Below, in pieces: positions 1 through 6,420 of a stretch of DNA of 9,909 nucleotides. The DNA comes from Bacilli bacterium (GTDB lineage Bacteria; Bacillota_I; Bacilli_A; ML615J-28; CAG-698). The DNA is taken from contig JAEDHQ010000060.1 in the NCBI GenBank assembly GCA_016296945.1, positions 1 to 9,909 on the forward strand, in the 5' to 3' direction. The position numbers were made by a program, and so were the translations under genes. Under the pieces are notes generated by a model that made no database searches, was not told the DNA's origin, and saw only the letters and a list, made by a program, of their open reading frames with translations. The stretch's first letter is position 1, and every line of letters begins with the position of its first letter.

Positions 1-80
1 AAAGTGGATTTCTGAGTAAATCCATTTTTTGCGCCACACAACTGTAAAACTCGGGCAGTAACATAACATTTTCTTGCCAT
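1..80 (-). CDS. rpmB: Ribosomal protein L28-like, N-terminal fragment (runs off window)
   Basis: The minus strand has an ATG at 80 preceded by a near-perfect ribosome binding site (AAGGAGGG, about 6 nt upstream) and an upstream promoter. The first eight residues, MARKCYVT, are the classic start of bacterial 50S protein L28, and L28 divergently transcribed from fakA (yloV) is the standard Bacillota arrangement. The reading frame stays open to the window edge (26 codons). However, the following residues do not show the usual G-K/R-G-P-x-x-G-N-x-x-S-H-A stretch: the aligned positions read A-R-V-L-Q-L-C-G-A-K-N-G-F. Neither other minus-strand frame restores that motif. So it is L28 by start, context and signals, but a diverged copy, a pseudogene or a sequence error is possible. 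Only the first third of the protein is visible. Confidence 0.62.
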   Translation of the reverse strand, partial: MARKCYVTARVLQLCGAKNGFTQKST

Positions 81-121
81 ATTAGTACCCTCCTTATTTA
101 TTGGTCTTAATAACCTTTAAT

Positions 122-150
122 ATTATATCATAATAATATCGAAAAGTAAA
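122..150 (-). promoter_or_regulatory. Promoter for the L28-like gene
   Basis: On the minus strand, TTTACT (145-150) lies 17 bp from TATAAT (122-127), and the -10 is extended (TGATATAAT). Transcription would begin near 115, about 35 nt before the ATG at 80. Seen directly; sigma-A use is inferred. Confidence 0.65.
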
Positions 151-219
151 GCAAAATTTTCATTTTGTTTTCTTTTACATTGTATCTTTTACTAAATAGT
201 TAAAAAAGAAAATGTTTAA

Positions 220-238
220 AGATATTATATAAATATCT
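220..238. repeat. Inverted repeat between the divergent rpmB and fakA promoters
   Basis: Perfect 7-bp arms, AGATATT and AATATCT, are separated by 5 bp (ATATA). The repeat sits 42 bp upstream of the fakA -35 box and 70 bp upstream of the rpmB -35 box, a plausible place for a regulator. The surrounding DNA is so AT-rich that chance is a real alternative. Apart from the two promoters, this repeat and the fakA leader hairpin, I see nothing else in the 346-bp gene-free stretch 81-426; no small ORF with a ribosome binding site is evident. Confidence 0.3.
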
Positions 239-279
239 AATTAAAGTCCTTTTATTTTTGAAAAACCACTAAAAAAATA

Positions 280-308
280 TTGAAATTAATAGGCAGTTGT
301 GGTATAAT
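280..308 (+). promoter_or_regulatory. fakA promoter
   Basis: TTGAAA (280-285), a 17-bp spacer and TATAAT (303-308) make a near-consensus sigma-A promoter; the bases before the -10 also give an extended TGGTATAAT. The predicted start near 315 leaves a leader of about 110 nt before fakA, long for this compact genome. Confidence 0.75.
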
Positions 309-314
309 ATAAAA

Positions 315-345
315 TGATTTTATGCCTTTAGAGGGGTAAAAATCA
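315..345 (+). promoter_or_regulatory. Possible 5'-end stem-loop of the fakA leader
   Basis: TGATTTT (315-321) pairs perfectly with AAAATCA (339-345). An inner CC/GG pair (325-326 with 333-334) and an A-U plus a G-U pair are possible around a TTTAGA loop. The stem starts at about the predicted transcription start, so it would form the very 5' end of the mRNA. No T-run follows, so it is not a terminator; a role in mRNA stability is only inference. Confidence 0.3.
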
Positions 346-426
346 AGAAAATAAAAAATTAAAAATATCAAAAAATAGTAAGAAAATTTATTTACTTAGA
401 TATAAAGTTTAAAATGGAGGCATCAT

Positions 427-2109
427 ATGCAAGTTAAAAAGCTTAATGGTGAGTTATACCGTTCGCTAGTTATTAATGGTTGTGAAAACCTACGTGCTAA
501 CTATCAATATATTGATTCATTAAATGTTTTTCCGGTTCCTGATGGTGATACTGGTACTAACATGCGAATGACTATTGAGGGTGGAGTTAGTGAAGTTTAT
601 AATGTTCATGAAGATAATATTTATGAAATGGCAAAAAAGATATCTCGTGGAATGTTGATGGGAGCTAGAGGTAACTCAGGAGTTATTTTGTCACAATTAT
701 TCCGTGGTATTTCGAAAGGTTTTGAGGATAAAGAACAAGTTGATGCAATTAGATTAGCTCATGCCTTACAAAAAGGTGTTGATCAAGCATATAAAGCAGT
801 TATGAAACCTGTAGAAGGAACTATTCTTACAGTTGCTAAAGATGGTGCTGCAAAGATGTGCTTAATTGCTAACTCAAAAATGACAATCAATGAATTCTTT
901 AAAGAATATGTTCAAGAATTAAAAGAATCATTACAAAGAACACCAGACCTTTTACCTGTATTAAAAGAAGCAGGTGTTGTAGATAGTGGTGGTGCTGGTT
1001 TCATAGTTATAATTGAAGGTATGCTTAAATATTTAGAAGGCGAAGTTATTGAACCTGTGAAAGTTGCTGATCAACAACCTAGCTCATTAGCATTTGAATT
1101 AGCTGGTTCAGAAGAACAAGAATTTGGATATTGTACTGAATTTATTTTAGAATTAAATAAAGATATTAGTATTGATGAATTTGATGAGAAAGTTATTCTT
1201 AGTCAATTAGAACCAATTGGAAATTCAATTGCCATTGTAAAAGATGACAATATTATAAAAGTTCATGTTCATACATTAACTCCAGGTGTTGTTTTAAATA
1301 TTGGTCAACAATATGGTGAATTTATTAAATTAAAGATTGAAAACATGACAATACAACATACACAAGCTCAAGAAACTAAACATGTAGCAGAAGGTGAATG
1401 TCCTTGTGGAGAAGAACATTTTACTCCTCCTGTTAAACCAGTTGAAAGAAAAAAATATGCAATTGTTTCTGTAGCAACTGGTGAAGGTTTATGTGAAATC
1501 TTTAAAGCTTTAGGTACTGACGTTGTTGTTTCTGGAGGTCAAAGTATGAATCCTTCTACTGAAGATTTTATTCGTGCTTTTGATACACTTAATGCAGATA
1601 ATATTATTGTATTCCCTAATAATAAGAATATTATTTTAGCTGCTAATCAAGCTGCAAAGATTTATACTGATAGTAAAGTTACAGTTATTGAAACTAAAAC
1701 TATTTCTCAAGGTTATTCTGCATTAACTATGATGGATTTAAGCTTAGAACTTGATGAAATCATTGAATATTTAAAAGAAGTAATCAAGAATGTTGTAAGT
1801 GCACAAATTACTTATTCTGTTAGAGATACAGTATTAGCAGGATTAAAAATCTCTAAAGGTGACTTTATTGGTTTATGCGAAAGCAAAATTGTGACATCAC
1901 GTCGTTCTCGTACTGATGCAGTAAAAGATTTGCTTCGCCAAAGTGGTGCTGCTGAAAAAGATTCATTAACAATTATTTATGGTAGTGATGTTAACGAAAA
2001 AGAAGTAAGTAGTATTCAAAGACATGTTGAAAAGAACTATGATAATCTTGAAGTTGATGTAATCAAGGGAGATCAAGACGTATATAGTTATATTTTCGTA
2101 TTAGAATAA
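427..2109 (+). CDS. fakA: Fatty acid kinase subunit FakA (DAK2-domain, YloV family)
   Basis: FakA is the ATP-binding subunit that phosphorylates fatty acids presented by FakB proteins, feeding exogenous acyl chains into phospholipid synthesis in the cytoplasm. At 560 aa the length is normal. The N-terminal DhaL-type kinase domain (about 1-205) shows the Mg/ATP motif with D39, D41 and N45 (PVPDGDTGTN), the GARGNSG loop at 79-85 and the DSGGAGF loop at 186-192. The middle domain has C236 plus H280 and H282 (KVHVHT), matching the Cys-His-His metal site described for FakA. The C-terminal DegV-like domain (about 341-560) contains VVSGGQSMNPST. The linker carries a short C325-P-C327-G-E-E-H331 stretch. 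The ATG at 427 has GGAGG about 7 nt upstream. The asp23/yloU gene that usually precedes it is missing; recG follows after a weak hairpin. No FakB lies in the window. Confidence 0.93.
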   Translation: MQVKKLNGELYRSLVINGCENLRANYQYIDSLNVFPVPDGDTGTNMRMTIEGGVSEVYNVHEDNIYEMAKKISRGMLMGARGNSGVILSQLFRGISKGFEDKEQVDAIRLAHALQKGVDQAYKAVMKPVEGTILTVAKDGAAKMCLIANSKMTINEFFKEYVQELKESLQRTPDLLPVLKEAGVVDSGGAGFIVIIEGMLKYLEGEVIEPVKVADQQPSSLAFELAGSEEQEFGYCTEFILELNKDISIDEFDEKVILSQLEPIGNSIAIVKDDNIIKVHVHTLTPGVVLNIGQQYGEFIKLKIENMTIQHTQAQETKHVAEGECPCGEEHFTPPVKPVERKKYAIVSVATGEGLCEIFKALGTDVVVSGGQSMNPSTEDFIRAFDTLNADNIIVFPNNKNIILAANQAAKIYTDSKVTVIETKTISQGYSALTMMDLSLELDEIIEYLKEVIKNVVSAQITYSVRDTVLAGLKISKGDFIGLCESKIVTSRRSRTDAVKDLLRQSGAAEKDSLTIIYGSDVNEKEVSSIQRHVEKNYDNLEVDVIKGDQDVYSYIFVLE

Positions 2110-2115
2110 ACAAAT

Positions 2116-2148
2116 AGGGCAAATGAGTATAGACCATTATGCCCTTTT
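2116..2148 (+). terminator. Weak intrinsic terminator or attenuator between fakA and recG
   Basis: AGGGCAAATG (2116-2125) pairs with CATTATGCCCT (2135-2145) as a 10-bp stem with one bulged A and a 9-nt loop, followed by only four T. The short T-run and the position 17 bp before recG suggest partial termination, letting some fakA transcripts continue into recG. Confidence 0.55.
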
Positions 2149-2164
2149 ATAATAGGTAGTAGTT

Positions 2165-4210
2165 ATGGAAAAAATTTTTTTAAGTGAACTAGATAATATC
2201 CCCTTAAAGTATCTAACAATATTAAAAAAACAAAATATAGAAACAGTAGAGGATTTATTATTAAGTTACCCTAATCGATTTGATGATTATACAATTGTGA
2301 ATATGAAAGATGTTGTTCCCGAAACATTAGTAACTATTGCTGGTATTGTTCAATCCAAAGCAATTGTTATAAATACAAGAACAAAGCTATCAGTAATGAA
2401 CTTCTATATTGAAGCAAATGGTAGAAAAATAAAAGTTACAATTTTTAATCGTCATTTCTTGAAGAGTAAAATTTCATATGGCGTTTATGTTAGATTAACA
2501 GGAAAATTAAAGGAAGATAAAAAATCTTTTGTTGCATCAGAAATTCATTTTGATGAATTTAGTAGTAATATAAACCCTGTTTTTAATATTAAAAAAATAC
2601 CTGATGATAAAGTTTTAGAATTCAAGGAAAAAATTTTTAATAAATATAAAAATATTATTGATGAAACACTTCCAAATGAAGTGTTAGAAGAGTATAATTT
2701 AATTTCTAATGTTGATGCGTTAAAATATATTAATATTCCTGAGGATATGCAAGAAGTAGGAAGGGCAATAGATCGCATTAAATTTGAAGAATTATTAACA
2801 TATCAATTAAAAATTAAATATATGTTATATATGCGTAAGAACTATCCTCAAGGAGTATCAATTAATTATAATAAAGAGAAAGTTGAAGAATTTATTAATA
2901 GTCTTCCATATAAATTAACTCCAGATCAAGTTACTTCTCTTGATGCTATATTATTCGATATAAAAGCTCCTTATAAAATGAATCGTTTATTGCAAGGCGA
3001 AGTTGGAAGTGGTAAAACTGTTGTTGCCGCAATTTCCCTTTATGCAGTATTAACTGCTGGATACCAAGGTGCAATAATGGTTCCTACAGAAGTTCTTGCT
3101 AATCAACATTATAAAACGTTTATTGATTTATTCAAAAATACGATGATCAATGGTCATCTAGTTAATGTTAAACTTTTATCATCAAGCATTAATCCTAAAG
3201 ATCGTGTAAATATATTAGAAGATTTAAAAAATGGAGATATTGATATTTTAATAGGAACACATGCCTTATTCCAAAAAGATGTTATTTTCAAAAATTTGGG
3301 GTTAGTTGTAACTGATGAAGAACATCGCTTTGGCGTTCGTCAAAGGGTTTCTATTGTTGGAAAAGGATATTTAATTGATCATTTAAAAATGAGTGCTACA
3401 CCAATTCCAAGAACATTAGCAATTTCTGTTTTAGGTGAATCAGATATTTCGATTATTAAGACATTACCTGGTCATAAATGTGAGCCTATTACAAAATATT
3501 TAGGTTATAATGCTAGAGAAGAAGTGTTTGCTCATATAAAAAATGAACTAAATAAAGGACATCAAATCTATGTGATTTGTCCGATGATTGAAGAATCAGA
3601 AGTAATGGACTTACATAATGCAACACAAATATATGAAAATATGAAAAATTATTATCGTGATATTTGTAATGTTGGGTTAATACATAGTAAACTTAAAAAT
3701 AATGAAAAAGATGAAGTAATGACTAAATTTGTTAATAATGAAATTCAGATTTTAGTCAGTACTAGTGTTATAGAAGTAGGTGTTAATGTTGTTAATGCCA
3801 CAACAATAATTATTTTAGATGCGGATCGTTTTGGCATTGCTCAATTGCACCAAATGCGTGGTCGTGTTCGTCGTAGTGATGAACAAGCGTATTGCTTCTT
3901 AATCAGTGATACAAAAACAACAACAGCAATCGATCGCTTAAAATTAGTTGAAGAAAACAGTGATGGTTTTGTACTAGCAGAAGAAGATTTGATTATCCGT
4001 GGCCCTGGTGATTTCTTTGGAGAAAAACAAAAAGGAATGGTGCCATTTAAAATGGCTGACCTTGTTTTAGATAAAGATGTTCTTGAAAAAGCAAATAAGC
4101 TCGCTGATGAATTAATTGCAAGTAAGAAATTATTTAATAATCAAGAATATAAGAAATTGCTAGATATCGTAGATGAAAATTATCGTAATAATAAAGAAAT
4201 GTTAGATTAA
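2165..4210 (+). CDS. recG: ATP-dependent DNA helicase RecG
   Basis: RecG remodels stalled replication forks and branch-migrates Holliday junctions. The 681-aa length is normal. An N-terminal wedge/OB-fold region (about 1-170) that grips the branch point precedes two RecA-like motor lobes. Walker A is GEVGSGKT at 278-285, motif II is DEEH at 384-387 (followed by RFGV), motif III is MSATPIPRT at 409-417, and the second lobe carries STSVIEVGVNV at 532-542 and QLHQMRGRVRR at 560-570. The C-terminal RecG signature GPGDFFGEKQKG follows at 613-624. Motif VI normally reads RGRVGR; here the Gly is Arg (R569, codon CGT), a substitution at a highly conserved position. ATG 2165 is preceded by a modest AGGTAG. 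The gene abuts rnc with no gap, so the two are likely co-transcribed. Confidence 0.95.
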   Translation: MEKIFLSELDNIPLKYLTILKKQNIETVEDLLLSYPNRFDDYTIVNMKDVVPETLVTIAGIVQSKAIVINTRTKLSVMNFYIEANGRKIKVTIFNRHFLKSKISYGVYVRLTGKLKEDKKSFVASEIHFDEFSSNINPVFNIKKIPDDKVLEFKEKIFNKYKNIIDETLPNEVLEEYNLISNVDALKYINIPEDMQEVGRAIDRIKFEELLTYQLKIKYMLYMRKNYPQGVSINYNKEKVEEFINSLPYKLTPDQVTSLDAILFDIKAPYKMNRLLQGEVGSGKTVVAAISLYAVLTAGYQGAIMVPTEVLANQHYKTFIDLFKNTMINGHLVNVKLLSSSINPKDRVNILEDLKNGDIDILIGTHALFQKDVIFKNLGLVVTDEEHRFGVRQRVSIVGKGYLIDHLKMSATPIPRTLAISVLGESDISIIKTLPGHKCEPITKYLGYNAREEVFAHIKNELNKGHQIYVICPMIEESEVMDLHNATQIYENMKNYYRDICNVGLIHSKLKNNEKDEVMTKFVNNEIQILVSTSVIEVGVNVVNATTIIILDADRFGIAQLHQMRGRVRRSDEQAYCFLISDTKTTTAIDRLKLVEENSDGFVLAEEDLIIRGPGDFFGEKQKGMVPFKMADLVLDKDVLEKANKLADELIASKKLFNNQEYKKLLDIVDENYRNNKEMLD

Positions 4211-4222
4211 GTGGTGATAATT

Positions 4223-4924
4223 ATGAGCTTAACTTTAAAACAATTTTATCATGAATTTAGAATTCTTGCAAAAAAATTAGGAATCAAGTATAATGATATT
4301 GAAATTTATAAAAATGCTTTTACCCATACATCATATTCAAATGAACATCATTTAGAAAGCAATGAACGCTTAGAATTTATTGGGGATGCCATTTTGGACT
4401 TTTTGGTCGGTGAGTATATTTTTGAAACATATAAAGACATGCCAGAAGGTGAAATGACAAAAACTAGAGCAATTTATGTTTGTGCAGAAGCTAATAATAA
4501 TTATGCGATAAAGTTAGGTTTAGATAAATTGCTGTTATTAGGAAAAGGTGAAGAAGAACAAGGTGGGCGTAGTCGTCAAAATGTTTTAGCTGATTTATTT
4601 GAAGCATTCCTTGGGGCAATTTACTTAGATTCAAAAGATATAAATGAAGTACGCAAAATATTAGTTAGTGTGGTGTTTCCAAGTATTGAAGTTCACAAAG
4701 TATACTTAGAAGATTATAAGAGTCGTTTACAGGAATTAATCCAATCTGAGAATCGTAAGAGTGTAAACTATGTTTTAGAAAAAGAAGAAGGACCAAGTCA
4801 TGATAAAACATTTACAACAGCTGTATATTTTGATGGTGTAAAACTAGGAACAGGAATAGGTAAAAGTAAGAAAGATTCTGAACAATTAGCAGCCAAGGAA
4901 GCATTAGAAAAGTTAGTGAAATAA
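4223..4924 (+). CDS. rnc: Ribonuclease III
   Basis: RNase III cleaves double-stranded RNA, processing rRNA precursors and some mRNAs. I chose the ATG at 4223 (233 aa) because GGTGAT sits about 6 nt upstream; an in-frame GTG at 4211, directly after the recG stop, has no ribosome binding site of its own. The catalytic domain has the family signature NERLEFIGD at 47-55 with metal ligands E51 and D55, and D124 and E127 in LADLFEAFLG. The dsRNA-binding domain spans about 163-232 and ends with GKSKKDSEQLAAKEAL. Length and domain order are typical. In many Bacillota rnc follows acpP and precedes smc; here it lies between recG and dnaD. Confidence 0.95.
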   Translation: MSLTLKQFYHEFRILAKKLGIKYNDIEIYKNAFTHTSYSNEHHLESNERLEFIGDAILDFLVGEYIFETYKDMPEGEMTKTRAIYVCAEANNNYAIKLGLDKLLLLGKGEEEQGGRSRQNVLADLFEAFLGAIYLDSKDINEVRKILVSVVFPSIEVHKVYLEDYKSRLQELIQSENRKSVNYVLEKEEGPSHDKTFTTAVYFDGVKLGTGIGKSKKDSEQLAAKEALEKLVK

Positions 4925-4941
4925 TCTATACGGAGTTAAAT

Positions 4942-5568
4942 ATGAAAAGTTATTATGATTTAATTAAGGATAATCTAATTGAATTTGATAAAGCATTACT
5001 TGATAACTATCATTTAATCGGTTTATCAGAAACTGAATGTTTAGTGTTATTACGACTTCACCAACAAAAAACAAAGGAAAATAACATCTTAAACACTGAT
5101 AATCTTATTAAAAGATTATCAATTTCTAGTGAAAAGTTTACAGAAATTATTGGTGAATTAGTAAGTCGTAATTTTGTAGAGTTAAAATTAGATTTAGATG
5201 ATAATCAAGTATATACGGAAAGATATTTTTTAGATGGTGCTTATCATCAATTAGGATATATCTTTGAAGCTCAAGAAACTAAAGATGAAGATAATGCAAT
5301 TTCTATTGAAATGAAACAAACAATGCAATATTTAGAAAAACAATTATCTAAAATGTTAACTCCATTAGAAGTAAATATTGTTAAGAAGTGGTTCTATGAT
5401 TATAAATATCCTACTTCTTTAATAAATGAAGAAATTGATAAGGTATTAAAGCGAAAAATGAAAAGTGTAAGTATAATAGACCGAAGTTTATATGCTCGTA
5501 CAAAAGAAACATTAGATAAAGAAGATGTTTCGAAAGCAAAAGATTTATTTAAGAAGTTATATGGCTAA
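4942..5568 (+). CDS. dnaD: DnaD-family primosome protein
   Basis: DnaD helps load the replicative helicase at the origin and at restarted forks in low-GC Gram-positives. The 208-aa protein has an N-terminal winged-helix-like region (about 1-105) with LSETECLVLLRLH at 28-40, an acidic linker (about 108-122), and a C-terminal DnaB_2/DDBH2 domain (about 126-188) containing LTPLEVNIVKKW. The family C-terminal DNA-binding motif YxxxIxxxW aligns with I178, S182 and R186, so all three key residues are changed. The strongest support for the name is family resemblance plus adjacency to nth, which overlaps by 8 bp, as in the classic dnaD-nth pair. The start ATG has CGGAG about 6 nt upstream. It probably belongs to the recG-rnc transcript. 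Confidence 0.85.
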   Translation: MKSYYDLIKDNLIEFDKALLDNYHLIGLSETECLVLLRLHQQKTKENNILNTDNLIKRLSISSEKFTEIIGELVSRNFVELKLDLDDNQVYTERYFLDGAYHQLGYIFEAQETKDEDNAISIEMKQTMQYLEKQLSKMLTPLEVNIVKKWFYDYKYPTSLINEEIDKVLKRKMKSVSIIDRSLYARTKETLDKEDVSKAKDLFKKLYG

Positions 5569-6199
5569 AATTACAAAAGAAGAAGCTTTTAAGATATATC
5601 AAACTATTTCTTTGATTTTTCCAAATGCGTGTTGTGAACTAAATTATACTAATGCTTTTGAAATGTTAATAGCTACAATCTTATCAGCCCAAACAACAGA
5701 CATTAGCGTTAATAAAGTGACACCAGTTTTATTTGAAAAATATCCAACTCCATATTCCTTAAAAGATGCCAATGTAGCTGATGTAATGGAAATAATTAAA
5801 TCAATCGGTTTATATAAGAATAAAGCAAAAAATATTATTGCCTTATCAAATGAATTAGTTACAAAATATCAAGGAAATGTAATTCCTGATTTTAATATTT
5901 TAGTTTCCTTACCAGGAGTGGGAAGAAAAACAGCAAATGTTGTACTAGCTGAAGTCTTTAATGTTCCAAGAATTGCAGTAGATACTCATGTTTTAAGAGT
6001 AGCAAACATCTTAAAATTATCAAATAGTTATAACCCATTAGATGTGGAAAAAGATTTAATGGAGATTTATGATCAAAATATTTGGAAAGATTTACATTTG
6101 AAATTATTATTCTTTGGACGCTATATGTGTAAGGCCCAAAGACCTGATTGTAACAATTGCCCGTTTAGGGATAATTGTGACAAATTTTCGACAAAATAA
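5561..6199 (+). CDS. nth: Endonuclease III (DNA glycosylase/AP lyase)
   Basis: Nth removes oxidised pyrimidines and nicks the abasic site in base-excision repair. I start it at ATG 5561 (212 aa, the family's usual length), overlapping dnaD by 8 bp with a weak AAGAAG upstream; an in-frame ATG at 5525 would add 12 residues unlike the family and lacks proper spacing from a ribosome binding site. The helix-hairpin-helix LPGVGRKTA (117-125) carries the catalytic Lys K123, and the catalytic Asp is D141 in VDTHV. The 4Fe-4S cluster ligands C190, C197, C200 and C206 have the canonical C-x6-C-x2-C-x5-C spacing. All catalytic residues are intact. The gene is last in the fakA/recG-led run and its stop codon forms the base of a terminator hairpin. 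Confidence 0.96.
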   Translation: MAKITKEEAFKIYQTISLIFPNACCELNYTNAFEMLIATILSAQTTDISVNKVTPVLFEKYPTPYSLKDANVADVMEIIKSIGLYKNKAKNIIALSNELVTKYQGNVIPDFNILVSLPGVGRKTANVVLAEVFNVPRIAVDTHVLRVANILKLSNSYNPLDVEKDLMEIYDQNIWKDLHLKLLFFGRYMCKAQRPDCNNCPFRDNCDKFSTK

Positions 6200-6237
6200 A
6201 ACACCTCATTTTGATATAATCAATTGAGGTGTTTTTT
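6198..6237 (+). terminator. Intrinsic terminator after nth, overlapping the cse60 ribosome binding site
   Basis: AAAACACCTCA (6198-6208) pairs with TGAGGTGTTTT (6225-6235) as a perfect 11-bp stem. Beyond a small T-rich internal loop, TTGAT (6211-6215) pairs with ATCAA (6219-6223) around an ATA loop. A run of six T (6232-6237) follows. The 5' arm starts within the nth stop codon, and the T-run ends directly against the cse60 ATG at 6238. The 3' arm contains the GAGGTG that serves as the ribosome binding site for that gene. Confidence 0.85.
6212..6220 (+). promoter_or_regulatory. Possible extended -10 promoter for cse60 inside the terminator hairpin
   Basis: TGATATAAT forms an extended -10 identical to those predicted for the L28-like gene and rqcH. 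No good -35 lies at 17 bp. Transcription from here would start near 6226-6228, giving an mRNA that begins at or inside the GAGGTG ribosome binding site and lacks the 5' arm of the hairpin. Promoter activity is inferred. Confidence 0.4.
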
Positions 6238-6420
6238 ATGTATATTAAAATGTTTGACGAAAACCATGAGATTGATTTAGAAGAAGCAGTAAATGAGTTT
6301 TTAAAAAATGATATCGAAGTAATTGATATTAAGTATCAATTAGCCATAATGATGGATTTAAAAGAACAAATTTACTGTTATAGTGCCATGGTTATCTATA
6401 AGCCAAAATCAAAAAATTAA
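6238..6420 (+). CDS. cse60: Small Cse60-family protein (DUF2758)
   Basis: This 60-aa protein resembles the Cse60 family, named for a sigma-E-controlled sporulation gene of Bacillus subtilis whose biochemical role is unknown. Matching features are the N-terminal YIKMFDENHEIDLEEAVNEF (2-21), the VIDIKYQLA block (28-36) and the C-terminal QIYCYSAMVIY (44-54). No membrane segment or signal peptide is visible. I chose ATG 6238 because GAGGTG lies 6 nt upstream; an in-frame GTG at 6229 lies within the ribosome binding site itself. The last 12 bases overlap the 3' end of the convergent tetR-like gene. The predicted promoter is of housekeeping type, not an evident sigma-E promoter, so a sporulation role here is unproven. 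The assignment is from remembered family resemblance. Confidence 0.72.
   Translation: MYIKMFDENHEIDLEEAVNEFLKNDIEVIDIKYQLAIMMDLKEQIYCYSAMVIYKPKSKN

Noticed and set aside
2545..2778. Minus-strand open frame of 77 codons inside recG
   Set aside because: Lies wholly antisense to well-supported RecG coding sequence, has a low-complexity Ser/Leu/Ile product and no family resemblance.
5525..5560. Upstream ATG extension of nth
   Set aside because: It lies fully within dnaD, adds residues not found in endonuclease III proteins, and the later ATG gives the normal family length.
6229..6237. GTG start for the Cse60-family gene
   Set aside because: The codon is part of the GAGGTG ribosome binding site and terminator stem that serve the ATG at 6238.
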